25,231 bases of DNA from JBFMHP01 sp964557295 (GCA_964557295.1 CAZKZP010000042.1:1-25231), one strand, 5' to 3'. Positions 7,555 to 14,419 are shown, numbered from the stretch's first letter. Translations and numbers: made by a program. Notes: generated by a model not told the origin, from the letters alone.

Positions 7555-9009
7555 TTATGACGCATCGTCGCCGCGCTGGATACCGTGTTTGCGCATCTTC
7601 TCGACCAGGGTCGTGCGCCGCATCCTGAGCAGCTGGGCGGCCTGCGCCACGACGCCATTGGCCGCCTCGAGCGCCTGATTGATCAAGGAACATTCGATGG
7701 CGGCAACGTGTTCCTTGAGATCAAGGCCCTCTGTCGGCAGACGCGGAGAGGAAGGCTCGCCGGTGGCAAATGCCTGGAGGCCCTGCATGACCTCGGTGAG
7801 ATCCTGCATGTGCGCATGCACTTCCGAGGCCTTGCCCTTGGCCACCTGGAACTTCTCCGGCAGCTCGTCTACGTCGACCACGCCGTAGGGATACATGATG
7901 ACGAGGCGTTCGATCAGGTTCGACAGCTCGCGCACATTGCCCGGCCAGCGATACTGGCACAGGGACATGATCGCCGCCGGCGTCAGGCGCACCGAGCCGC
8001 GCTTTTGGTTTTCCAATCGGGCGATCAGCTCGTTGACCAGCAGCGGAATGTCCTCGAGGCGCTCGCGCAGCGGCGGCATTTCGATGGGAAAGACATTGAG
8101 CCGATAAAACAGGTCCTCGCGAAACTTGCCGTCCGTGATGGCCGATTCCAGATCGCGATGGGTCGCCGCCACGATGCGCACGTTCGCCTCGATGCTCTTG
8201 TTGCTGCCCACCCGCTCGAAGGTGCGCTCCTGCAACACCCGCAGCAGCTTGACCTGCATCGGCAGGCTCATGTCGCCGATCTCGTCCAAGAACAGCGTGC
8301 CGCCGTCGGCCATCTCAAATCGGCCCTGGCGCGTGGTGATCGCGCCGGTGAAGGCGCCCTTCTCGTGCCCGAACAATTCGCTTTCGAGCAGATCCCCCGG
8401 AATCGCGCCGCAGTTGACCGGCACGAACAGGTGGTTGCGCCGCTTCGAATAATAATGAAGATTGCGCGCCACGACTTCCTTGCCAGTGCCCGACTCACCC
8501 AGTATCAGCACGGTCGCCTCCGAATTGGCCACCTGTTCGATCATGTTGCGCACCCGCTTGATCGCGCGGCTGTTGCCCACCAGGCTGCGAAACAGCTCGG
8601 CGTTGTAACCGGCTCCGCGCTCGTGCGCGTGACGGAACATTGCCGCCCGCTCGAGGGCATCGGAAAGCTGCGCATATTTGACGGGATAATCGATCTGTGC
8701 GAAGACGCGCTCGGCGGCCACTTTGCCCAGCTGGGTTTGCGCATCCGTCATCAGCAGGATGATCAAGGCATGCTTGCCGCTCTCGGGCCGGGACGACAAT
8801 TTCTGGATCTGCTGGCAGAGTTCGTTGCAGTTGTCACACTGCTCGGCATCCAGGATCACCACATCTGTTTGCGGAGAAACCGCCCGGTCGCACTCATGAC
8901 ATGCGGCATCGGTGGTATTGGGGAAATCGATAAACGCCAGGATATGCCTCAAGGCATCGCGCCGCTCGGCGCTGTCTGAAATCACCAGGATGTTCAATGA
9001 ATTTTCCAC
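7555..9009 (-). CDS. fleQ: Flagellar master regulator FleQ/FlrA (sigma-54 activator)
   Basis: FleQ sits at the top of the polar-flagellum cascade and activates sigma-54 promoters such as fleSR. The 484-residue product has a receiver-like domain (1-125), an AAA+ domain with Walker A GESGTGKE (171-178), GAFTGA loop (218-223) and Walker B LDEIGD (241-246), and a C-terminal Fis-type helix-turn-helix (VVAQAAQLLRMRRTTLVEKM). The LFRS motif (139-142) and ARN (181-183) correspond to c-di-GMP-binding positions described for Pseudomonas aeruginosa FleQ, so c-di-GMP control is likely. Odd points: two CxxC motifs (C37/C40, C58/C61) plus C65 in the receiver-like domain, and D12, D54, T88 and K111 at positions expected for phosphorylation. 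The start is a GTG with a poor ribosome site; a TTG at 8997 is the alternative. Confidence 0.95.
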   Translation of the reverse strand: MENSLNILVISDSAERRDALRHILAFIDFPNTTDAACHECDRAVSPQTDVVILDAEQCDNCNELCQQIQKLSSRPESGKHALIILLMTDAQTQLGKVAAERVFAQIDYPVKYAQLSDALERAAMFRHAHERGAGYNAELFRSLVGNSRAIKRVRNMIEQVANSEATVLILGESGTGKEVVARNLHYYSKRRNHLFVPVNCGAIPGDLLESELFGHEKGAFTGAITTRQGRFEMADGGTLFLDEIGDMSLPMQVKLLRVLQERTFERVGSNKSIEANVRIVAATHRDLESAITDGKFREDLFYRLNVFPIEMPPLRERLEDIPLLVNELIARLENQKRGSVRLTPAAIMSLCQYRWPGNVRELSNLIERLVIMYPYGVVDVDELPEKFQVAKGKASEVHAHMQDLTEVMQGLQAFATGEPSSPRLPTEGLDLKEHVAAIECSLINQALEAANGVVAQAAQLLRMRRTTLVEKMRKHGIQRGDDAS

Positions 9010-9036
9010 GTTTATTATTGGATTTGATGAGGGAAG

Positions 9037-9087
9037 AATTTTGACATGCCGACAAGTTAATCACGCCCACAGCGAATTGTCAAAATT
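9037..9087. repeat. Perfect 10-bp inverted repeat in the fleQ promoter region
   Basis: AATTTTGACA at 9037-9046 and its exact reverse complement TGTCAAAATT at 9078-9087 are 41 bases apart centre to centre, close to four helical turns. One arm covers the -35 element of the predicted fleQ promoter and the other lies just past the predicted start. The TGTCAAAATT arm resembles one half of the published FleQ box (GTCA...TGAC type), which would suggest autoregulation, but the match is partial. Confidence 0.55.
9055..9083 (-). promoter_or_regulatory. Possible sigma-70 promoter of fleQ
   Basis: On the minus strand a perfect -35 TTGACA (9083-9078) is followed after 17 bases by TTAACT (9060-9055), a weak -10 with 3 of 6 consensus bases. 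Transcription would start near 9048, about 40 bases before the fleQ GTG. fleQ is normally made from a housekeeping promoter because it stands above the flagellar sigma factors. The -10 is poor, so the assignment is tentative. Confidence 0.45.
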
Positions 9088-9167
9088 TTGTCGCGAAAAA
9101 ACGTAGACAAAAAAGCAATCTTTAACAATCGTTTATAATTGTTTTTTAATCTTGATTGTTATGATGT

Positions 9168-9177
9168 NNNNNNNNNN
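9168..9177. other. Assembly gap (10 N) between fleQ and fliT
   Basis: Ten unknown bases in an AT-rich stretch downstream of fliT. All four N runs in the window are exactly 10 long, so this is likely a placeholder of unknown true length. Any fliT terminator or distal fleQ control site could be hidden here. Confidence 0.9.
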
Positions 9178-9193
9178 GTTTTGAGATGTTACT

Positions 9194-9532
9194 TCAGGTG
9201 TTTTCCTGGTACGCAGCCTGTGCGGTCTTCGCCGCTTTCATATCGGCAAGCTTCTTTGCCAACTCGTCCTTTAGCGCGGCGCACAGCTGGCACAGTGCGT
9301 TGTCGACTTCCAGAAGCTGTTCCAGCTGGGTTCTCAATTCGGGCAGCTCCACATCACTGATACCCAGCGCGGCATAGGTCTTGAGTTTTTCCTGACGCTG
9401 CCGCTCCAGGTCCGGCAACTGATCCAGCTCCCCTTCCTTCGCCCGCTCCAGCATCTGGGTCGTCAGCACTTGCACTTCCTGCACGATCACCAGCCGGCTC
9501 GGTTGGTTGAATTGGGCCTGAGTGGCCGTCAT
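9194..9532 (-). CDS. fliT: FliT-like flagellar export chaperone
   Basis: A 112-residue, highly helical, Gln/Leu/Glu-rich protein (QVLTTQMLERAKEGELDQLPDLERQRQ...) directly after fliS. FliT proteins are small cytoplasmic chaperones of the filament cap FliD and are often encoded just after fliS, so the call rests on size, helical make-up and position more than on strict motifs; the family is poorly conserved. The ATG at 9532 overlaps the fliS stop by 4 bases (ATGA), typical of coupled translation; an upstream in-frame start at 9562 would lie inside fliS and is not preferred. A CQLC pair at residues 81-84 is probably incidental. Confidence 0.78.
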   Translation of the reverse strand: MTATQAQFNQPSRLVIVQEVQVLTTQMLERAKEGELDQLPDLERQRQEKLKTYAALGISDVELPELRTQLEQLLEVDNALCQLCAALKDELAKKLADMKAAKTAQAAYQENT

Positions 9533-9927
9533 TTGCGGAATTCCTCGGGGATGCCGTCCCAACCCGCCTTGATTTCCATCATCAGCTTGCCTACCTCATC
9601 CAGGTATTCGGTCTTGTTCTCGAGATTGGCCGCAAGCAATTGGAGCACCATGTATTCGTACAGTCCGCAGAGCCGCTCAGAGATCTCGCCGCCCTTCTCC
9701 ATATCCAGGCTGGCTGAGAGACCATTGATGATCGAGATCGCCCAGGAGATGTGGCGCCCCTTCTCCGCGACATTGCCGCGCTGCATATGCCCTTTGGCGA
9801 TGGCGATCTTATCCAGGGCGCCTTCCATCAACATCTGCACCAGGCGGTGGGCATTGGCCGCAGCCACTTGGGTATTGGTTCCAACCTTCGAATATTGCTT
9901 CAAGGCATTGAGTTGTTGGGGATTCAT
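9529..9927 (-). CDS. fliS: Flagellin export chaperone FliS
   Basis: FliS binds the C-terminal end of flagellin in the cytoplasm, prevents early polymerisation and delivers it to the export apparatus. The 132-residue product has the family pattern: an N-terminal NALKQYSKVGTNTQVAAANAHRLVQMLMEGALDKI, a middle ISWAISIINGLSASLDMEKGGEISERLCGLYEYM, and a final helix with ENKTEYLDEVGKLMMEIKAGW. It is separated from fliD by 64 bases and is coupled to fliT by an ATGA overlap. The start region holds a two-codon reading frame (ATG AAA TGA) whose stop overlaps the fliS ATG. Confidence 0.96.
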   Translation of the reverse strand: MNPQQLNALKQYSKVGTNTQVAAANAHRLVQMLMEGALDKIAIAKGHMQRGNVAEKGRHISWAISIINGLSASLDMEKGGEISERLCGLYEYMVLQLLAANLENKTEYLDEVGKLMMEIKAGWDGIPEEFRK

Positions 9928-9932
9928 TTCAT
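9924..9932 (-). promoter_or_regulatory. Two-codon upstream reading frame overlapping the fliS start
   Basis: Directly after the GAGGACT ribosome-binding region, the minus strand reads ATG AAA TGA. The TGA overlaps the fliS ATG (ATGA). A ribosome starting at the first ATG would stop and could restart on fliS. The same GAGGACTATG context is used as the direct start at fleS and flaG, which makes competition between the two ATGs plausible. It may also be neutral. Confidence 0.4.
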
Positions 9933-9991
9933 AGTCCTCGATACATCGGGTCTGTGGTTCGTTATAAACAAGCCGATAAAGTTCGCGCTGA

Positions 9992-11395
9992 TCAATTTCG
10001 ATTGAGCGTCAGCTTCGGAAGTATTGCCAGCTGTTGGGACAGGAAGGAACTGGTCAACTGCATGCTGCTGATGATCTCATCCAGCCCGGAAAACTGCTGC
10101 GTGTAGCGTTTCTCCAGTGCGTCCATCCGGAGTTGCAGAGACTCGCGCTGTTTGTCGAGCCCCTTGATACTAGTGTTCAGGCTGTCGATCCGGGAATCCA
10201 GCACGCCCTTCGATCCCACATAGCCGTCGAGGTAGTCGTCGAGCCTTGCCGCATAACCGTTATCACCGGCAAAGATTTGCCCCACAACTGTGAAATCCGC
10301 ATCGAGGGCCTTCGAGAGCTTGCTTCCGTCCAGCGTCAACTTGCCATCTTTACTGGTGGTCACGCCGATCGCGGCCAGCGTGTCGTAGGGGCCGGCAATT
10401 CCGCCGATGGCGTTGGACATATGGGTGCGCAGCCCGCCCATCACCGTGCGCAGGGTCGCGTCGCCCACGAGGATGCCGCGCTTTTTGCCCTCGATATCCA
10501 CCAAAGACATCTCGCGCATCACATCGGCGAGCTTGTTGTAACTGTCGACGAATCCCTTCACCGAACTTTGAATACTTGCGGTGTTCTGCGCAACCGCCAC
10601 ATTGACCACGGTGCCGGGCTCGGCTGCCGTCAGATTGAAACTCACGCCGGTGATCACGTCACTGATGGCGTTGCTGCCGCGCGTGATAGTGACACCGTCG
10701 ACGACCATCTCGGCATTGAGTTGAGTGAGCGCGGCCAAGGGGGAACCGTCGGGCAACTTGTTGAGGGTGGAGAATCCCAGCACCGTTCCCGCCGCCGTCC
10801 CGCCGATGGTGCCGCCGACCTGCACGCGGTTGTCGTAACCGATACCGCCGGAGGTCAGCACCAGTGTCTGGTTGGTGCCGTCGTTGATCAGCGAGGCCTT
10901 CACATTCACACCCTCGCTCTGCGCCGCGGCGGCGATGGCGGTGTGGATGTCGGAGAGGGTTTTCGCGGCGCTCAGATCCACGGTCAACGTCTTGGTGCCC
11001 ACCGTTACCGTGAGCGAATCGCCGCCGGCGCCGCCGAACGTAGTGGCGGGAGCAACCGCCGTGGAAGCGAATTTGTGTTTTTGCGCCAGCCGATTGACCT
11101 CGACATCATAACTGCCTTCCAGCGCGGTGGTATCCGCCGAGACGGACAAGAGATCCTTGTTGCTCAAGGTGACACTGCGTTTCTGGAAATTAGAGATATC
11201 TTTGAGGCCGGCCAGACTGGACTTGAAGTCTGCCAAGGCGGACTTGAGGGAACCAAAGGCGGAAAGCTTGGCCTGATACTCGCCTTCATTGCGATCGATG
11301 CGGGCACTGGCGGGGTTGCCTTCAGCGGCAACGAGCTGGCTAACGATCGACTTTACATCGAGCCCCGAGCCGATCCCCGGAGATGAAATGGCCAT
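9992..11395 (-). CDS. fliD: Flagellar filament cap protein FliD (HAP2)
   Basis: FliD caps the growing filament and folds incoming flagellin. The 467-residue product starts with the hallmark MAISSPGIGSGLDVKSIVSQ, has a FliD N-terminal domain, a flagellin-IN-type segment (LSDIHTAIAAAAQSEGVNVKASL region, about residues 140-200), a FliD C-terminal domain (about 215-440) and a C-terminal coiled-coil part (SLNTSIKGLDKQRESLQLRM) ending in the usual RYTQQFSGLDEIISSMQ-type segment. It lies 38 bases after flaG and 64 bases before fliS. No cysteine-rich or other odd insertions are seen. Confidence 0.97.
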   Translation of the reverse strand: MAISSPGIGSGLDVKSIVSQLVAAEGNPASARIDRNEGEYQAKLSAFGSLKSALADFKSSLAGLKDISNFQKRSVTLSNKDLLSVSADTTALEGSYDVEVNRLAQKHKFASTAVAPATTFGGAGGDSLTVTVGTKTLTVDLSAAKTLSDIHTAIAAAAQSEGVNVKASLINDGTNQTLVLTSGGIGYDNRVQVGGTIGGTAAGTVLGFSTLNKLPDGSPLAALTQLNAEMVVDGVTITRGSNAISDVITGVSFNLTAAEPGTVVNVAVAQNTASIQSSVKGFVDSYNKLADVMREMSLVDIEGKKRGILVGDATLRTVMGGLRTHMSNAIGGIAGPYDTLAAIGVTTSKDGKLTLDGSKLSKALDADFTVVGQIFAGDNGYAARLDDYLDGYVGSKGVLDSRIDSLNTSIKGLDKQRESLQLRMDALEKRYTQQFSGLDEIISSMQLTSSFLSQQLAILPKLTLNRN

Positions 11396-11433
11396 AACCT
11401 ACACCTTCATGCTGTCAAATACGCATACTCTGC

Positions 11434-11856
11434 TCAGGCCTTGAGCTCCTGCATGAGACCCAGCCCCGAACCATATCCTTCGCGCCTTTCATGCATATAC
11501 TGCGCCAGCCTCATCGCCTCTTCGGAGGGGATCTGGCGGATCACCTCGCTGGTTTCTTTGTCGATCACCTTGACCACGGTTCGCCCCGTCGTCTCATCGA
11601 CAGTGAATTCCAGATTGCGCTGCATGCTCTGCACCGCCTCATTGAGCTTGAGCACGGCGGATTGGAGATCCTCTTCCTTGATCGACTGCTCGGCTTGCAA
11701 TACGGACGGTGCATCGGCTTTTTCGACAGCGCCCTGCCCGGCATTGGCAGTGGCAGGTGCCGCCTCTACGGATTCAGACATCTGGTTGCGCTTGACATCC
11801 TTGGACTCGGAGGCCCCCGCAGTCCGTATCACATTTGCGCTCATCGAGATATTCAT
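11434..11856 (-). CDS. flaG: FlaG-family flagellar protein
   Basis: FlaG proteins are small proteins encoded between flagellin and FliD in polar-flagellum clusters; loss in several species changes filament length, but the exact role is not settled. The 140-residue product has a variable N-terminus (MNISMSANVIRT) and the conserved FlaG C-terminal domain: LNEAVQSMQRNLEFTVDE, TVVKVIDKETSEVIRQIPSEE, AMRLAQYM. The ATG at 11856 follows GGTGAGGACT; a GTG nine bases upstream is a possible but less likely start. It lies between fliC and fliD with a strong GC hairpin on the fliC side. Confidence 0.93.
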   Translation of the reverse strand: MNISMSANVIRTAGASESKDVKRNQMSESVEAAPATANAGQGAVEKADAPSVLQAEQSIKEEDLQSAVLKLNEAVQSMQRNLEFTVDETTGRTVVKVIDKETSEVIRQIPSEEAMRLAQYMHERREGYGSGLGLMQELKA

Positions 11857-11880
11857 AGTCCTCACCTTTTACTCAATGGA

Positions 11881-11906
11881 TGCTCCGGGGACCAAGCCCC
11901 GGAGCA
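11881..11906 (-). terminator. GC-rich hairpin between fliC and flaG
   Basis: A perfect 10-bp stem (TGCTCCGGGG with CCCCGGAGCA) and a 6-base loop, 22 bases after the fliC stop. No clear U-tract follows on the minus strand, so it would be a weak intrinsic terminator at best. It may instead protect the 3' end of a fliC message and let only part of transcription pass into flaG-fliD. Such a partial stop fits the need for far more flagellin than cap protein (inference). Confidence 0.55.
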
Positions 11907-11927
11907 CCTTTATTGAGCCTCCGCCCA

Positions 11928-13439
11928 TTATTGCAACAGAGAGAGTACGCTTTGCGGTGCAGAGTTGGCCTGCGCCAGCATCGCCGTACCCGCTTGTTGC
12001 AGGATCTGAGCGCGTGTCATCGCAGCGGTTTCTGCCGCGAAGTCCGCATCCTGCACCCGTGAACGGGCGGCAGCCACGTTCTCGGAAACACTGCGCAGGT
12101 TCGAGATGGTGCTTTCCATACGGTTCTGGATGGCACCCAGTCCGGCACGCGAATCGGCGATGTATTTCAATGCCTCGTCGAGCACATTGATCGCATCGTT
12201 GGCCCCGCTTTGCGACGATACGTTGACCGCCGACACCTTGCTCAGCGTTGCACTGGTGCTGGTTCCGCTGATGAAGTCGGTAGCGGCGCCACTCACAGTA
12301 AAGGCCTTGGAGCTGCTGAACTTCACTTGGCCACCCACGGAGATAGTGTCAGTAGCCAGGCCGTAATCAAGGGTATCGGAAGAAGTGAAAGAACCCGATG
12401 TTACGGTCGCACCGACATTAAACACCGCATCATTGGCCGTACCAGCGGTCACGCTGCCGATCTCGATGTCATGGCCTTGGTCATTTTTCAGCGTCAAGGT
12501 ATTGGTGACGGTATTGATTGCCGCCGTGACTCCGGTATCGGCGCTCACCGAATTGATGGCATCCCGCAATCCCTTGTAGTCGGTTGTGGAAGTCACCAGA
12601 TGACTGATAGTGACAGTGGATCCCTGTACATTATTACTGCCGTCACGGGCAGACAGCGTGAACGAGATGGTTTCTGCCGCAGCCACACCGGCACCGAACT
12701 GGAGATCCACACTGGTCGAGGCAGTCGCGGTCACCCCGGTGCTGCCGGTCACTTCATTGACTTTCGTGGCGATTTCCGCGGCGGTCGCATTACCCGAAAA
12801 AGCGATATCTTTGTAACCCAGCTGACCGCTGATGGTAACCGCCGTATCAGCCGCCAGATTATTGACATCCGCCCCCGCCCCCGTACCAGCACTCAAGGCA
12901 CCGACGTTGGCAATGCTATTGGCGGTATAGGCGCCCATTTCCGTACCCTTGGTAGTGCCGATATAGACACTGAGGGACTCGTTAGCAAAGGCGCCGACGT
13001 GGAACTTCGCCCCGGCGAAGGTACCGTCCAGGATCTTCTTGCCGTTGAAGGTGGTGGTGCTGGCGATACGGTCGATCTCTTGTTTCAGTTGCGCCACCTC
13101 CTTCTGGATATTGGCGCGGTCGCCGTCACTATTGGTGTCGTTGGCGGACTGGATGGACAGCTCGCGCATGCGTTGCAGGATGTTGGTGGTCTCCTGCATC
13201 GCGCCTTCCGCGGTTTGAGTCAGCGAAATCGCGTCGCTGGCGTTACGCACCGCCTGATTCAAGCCGCGAATCTGGGCGGACATGCGATCGGTGATCGCCA
13301 AGCCGGCCGCGTCATCCTTGGCGCTGTTGATGCGCAGGCCGCTCGAGAGGCGCTGCATCGAGGTGGCCAGTGCGTTTTGGGTATTCGACAGGTTACGCTG
13401 GGCGTTCAGAGACATTACGTTGGTATTAATTACAGCCAT
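11928..13439 (-). CDS. fliC: Flagellin FliC
   Basis: The structural subunit of the flagellar filament. The 503-residue product starts MAVINTNVMSLNAQRNLSNT and has the conserved D0/D1 N-terminal part (to about residue 140), a variable Ser/Thr-rich surface part (about 140-410) with flagellin-IN-like repeats (near 205-240 and 290-330), and the conserved C-terminal D1/D0 part ending AQANSAPQSVLSLLQ. There are no cysteines. Asn-X-Ser/Thr sequons occur at N16, N66, N100, N153, N217 and N406; N153, N217 and N406 lie in or next to the exposed part. The ATG at 13439 has AGGAG 8 bases upstream; an in-frame ACG/GTG extension to 13448 is not preferred. Promoter is sigma-28-like. Confidence 0.98.
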   Translation of the reverse strand: MAVINTNVMSLNAQRNLSNTQNALATSMQRLSSGLRINSAKDDAAGLAITDRMSAQIRGLNQAVRNASDAISLTQTAEGAMQETTNILQRMRELSIQSANDTNSDGDRANIQKEVAQLKQEIDRIASTTTFNGKKILDGTFAGAKFHVGAFANESLSVYIGTTKGTEMGAYTANSIANVGALSAGTGAGADVNNLAADTAVTISGQLGYKDIAFSGNATAAEIATKVNEVTGSTGVTATASTSVDLQFGAGVAAAETISFTLSARDGSNNVQGSTVTISHLVTSTTDYKGLRDAINSVSADTGVTAAINTVTNTLTLKNDQGHDIEIGSVTAGTANDAVFNVGATVTSGSFTSSDTLDYGLATDTISVGGQVKFSSSKAFTVSGAATDFISGTSTSATLSKVSAVNVSSQSGANDAINVLDEALKYIADSRAGLGAIQNRMESTISNLRSVSENVAAARSRVQDADFAAETAAMTRAQILQQAGTAMLAQANSAPQSVLSLLQ

Positions 13440-13465
13440 GGCTGTCACTCCTATTAAGTCTGCTT

Positions 13466-13482
13466 AGTCCATCGTGTGGACT
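13466..13482 (-). other. Hairpin in the fliC leader
   Basis: A perfect 6-bp stem (AGTCCA/TGGACT) with a 5-base loop, about 30 bases before the fliC start codon and within the predicted leader of about 95 bases. It might affect stability or translation of the very abundant fliC message. No sequence feature links it to a known RNA family. Confidence 0.4.
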
Positions 13483-13540
13483 CGCAGTGTTTTGATCAGC
13501 GGATATACTTCAGATGAAATATTTACCGCTCCCATGAGCC

Positions 13541-13568
13541 ATATCGTCCGGGAAAAATCAAAACTTTA
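13541..13568 (-). promoter_or_regulatory. Sigma-28 (FliA) promoter of fliC
   Basis: The minus strand carries a full TAAAGTTT at 13568-13561 and GACGATAT at 13548-13541, against the FliA consensus TAAAGTTT-N11-GCCGATAA. The -35 is perfect, the -10 matches 6 of 8, and the spacer is 12 instead of 11. Flagellin in FleQ-type hierarchies is a FliA target. The leader would be about 95 bases long. Confidence 0.75.
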
Positions 13569-13665
13569 GGGTGATTTTTGAAAAGAAAGCGGGGACAACA
13601 ATATTCATTACATATTGATTTTGATTGATTTTTTACTACAAAACTCGCCCCCGGATGAAATCAAG

Positions 13666-14139
13666 TCAATCCGGCATCTGTGGGCGCTCGTTTTCCGGAG
13701 GGCGATCGCCACCGCGCTTGAAGGCGATTCCGAACAAGGCGAACACCGTGGCATACAGGGCCCCGTGGACAGCCTGCCCCACCACGATGAACGCCAGGAA
13801 CACCAAACCGGCCGCAGCGAATACGCCGTTGCTATCCAGCTTCGATCTACGCGCCGTCAGCGCCGCGAGCGGGGCCACGATCAGGAAGAACCCCACATTG
13901 CGCACAATGAACTCAAGCAGCTCCCGCTGTACATTTTCCTTCGCATTGACTTCGCGAAATAACGCATCGAGCCGCTGCTTGTCCTGCTCGGTGACTTCCT
14001 GCTGCTTCGATAATTCCTGATACATCCGCTGGTATTCCAGCTTCGCGCGCGCATTGGAAGGCTGCAACAAGGGGTTGGAGACAATCGCCAGCACGACGCC
14101 CACGAGCACGATCAATGCGATCTTCAGACTCTGTTTCAT
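13666..14139 (-). CDS. Small membrane protein of unknown function
   Basis: I do not recognise this 157-residue protein. It has an N-terminal membrane helix or uncleaved signal anchor (about residues 7-24), a charged helical part likely to form a coiled coil (33-75, LEYQRMYQELSKQQEVTEQDKQRLDALFREV), then three further hydrophobic helices (about 79-96, 105-122, 124-141) and a charged Arg/Pro-rich tail. It starts at an ATG with GGAG 9 bases upstream. It lies alone between the fliC promoter and the divergent glycan operon, with its own promoter and palindrome. A role near flagellin or glycan handling is only suggested by place; nothing in the sequence proves it. Confidence 0.75.
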   Translation of the reverse strand: MKQSLKIALIVLVGVVLAIVSNPLLQPSNARAKLEYQRMYQELSKQQEVTEQDKQRLDALFREVNAKENVQRELLEFIVRNVGFFLIVAPLAALTARRSKLDSNGVFAAAGLVFLAFIVVGQAVHGALYATVFALFGIAFKRGGDRPPENERPQMPD

Positions 14140-14177
14140 GGACTTCTACTCCGGATCGACAAAGGATATCGAGCACA

Positions 14178-14206
14178 ATTATATAGAATGCCATATGGCA
14201 TATCCA
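14178..14206 (-). promoter_or_regulatory. Sigma-70-like promoter of the small membrane protein
   Basis: On the minus strand TGGATA (14206-14201; 4 of 6 bases of the -35 consensus) is followed after exactly 17 bases by a perfect -10 TATAAT (14183-14178). Transcription would start near 14171, about 32 bases before the ATG at 14139. The spacer is almost filled by a palindrome, which suggests regulation. Confidence 0.6.
14188..14201. promoter_or_regulatory. 14-bp perfect palindrome in the promoter spacer (putative operator)
   Basis: ATGCCATATGGCAT is its own reverse complement. It lies between the -35 and -10 of the predicted promoter at 14178-14206. Palindromes in this place are typical of repressor operators or of MerR-type activator sites. 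An outer GGATAT (14164-14169) and ATATCC (14200-14205) also form an inverted pair. No candidate regulator gene is adjacent. Confidence 0.6.
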
Positions 14207-14419
14207 TTGCATAAACACCTGCACTGTCAAAAATCCATCAGCCAAAAAAGCCAGAACATCATGATTCAAAGTATTGGGTCCGGATTTGCCTTCGGCCGAG
14301 AATTTTTTCGATTGCTCAAAAAAATAGAAATCAATCGGTGATACACCGCTTTGGATAACTACAGGAAGTTTGTCGAGGCATAAAACATTTCCTGGAATTC
14401 GACAGCGGGCAGGAGGTTC

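Noticed and set aside
7541..7567. GTCAT-AAAA-ATGAC hairpin at the fleQ stop
   Set aside because: Five AT-rich pairs with no U-tract; not convincing as a terminator.
9124..9143. AACAAT/ATTGTT inverted repeat followed by T residues
   Set aside because: Stem is entirely A/T apart from one pair per arm, and the T run lies on the plus strand, where no gene ends; too weak for a terminator call.
9972..9979. Plus-strand GCCGATAA, a perfect FliA -10, between fliD and fliS
   Set aside because: No TAAA element lies 15 bases upstream, and it points into the antisense of fliD.
12000..13400. High number of N-glycosylation sequons in FliC as proof of N-glycosylation
   Set aside because: Six sequons in 503 residues is about what the Asn and Ser/Thr content would give by chance, so it is compatible but not evidence.
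13528..13541. Sigma-54-like GG...GC on the minus strand upstream of fliC (TGGCTCATGGGAGC)
   Set aside because: Spacing between GG and GC is 9, not 10, and a better sigma-28 promoter lies just upstream.
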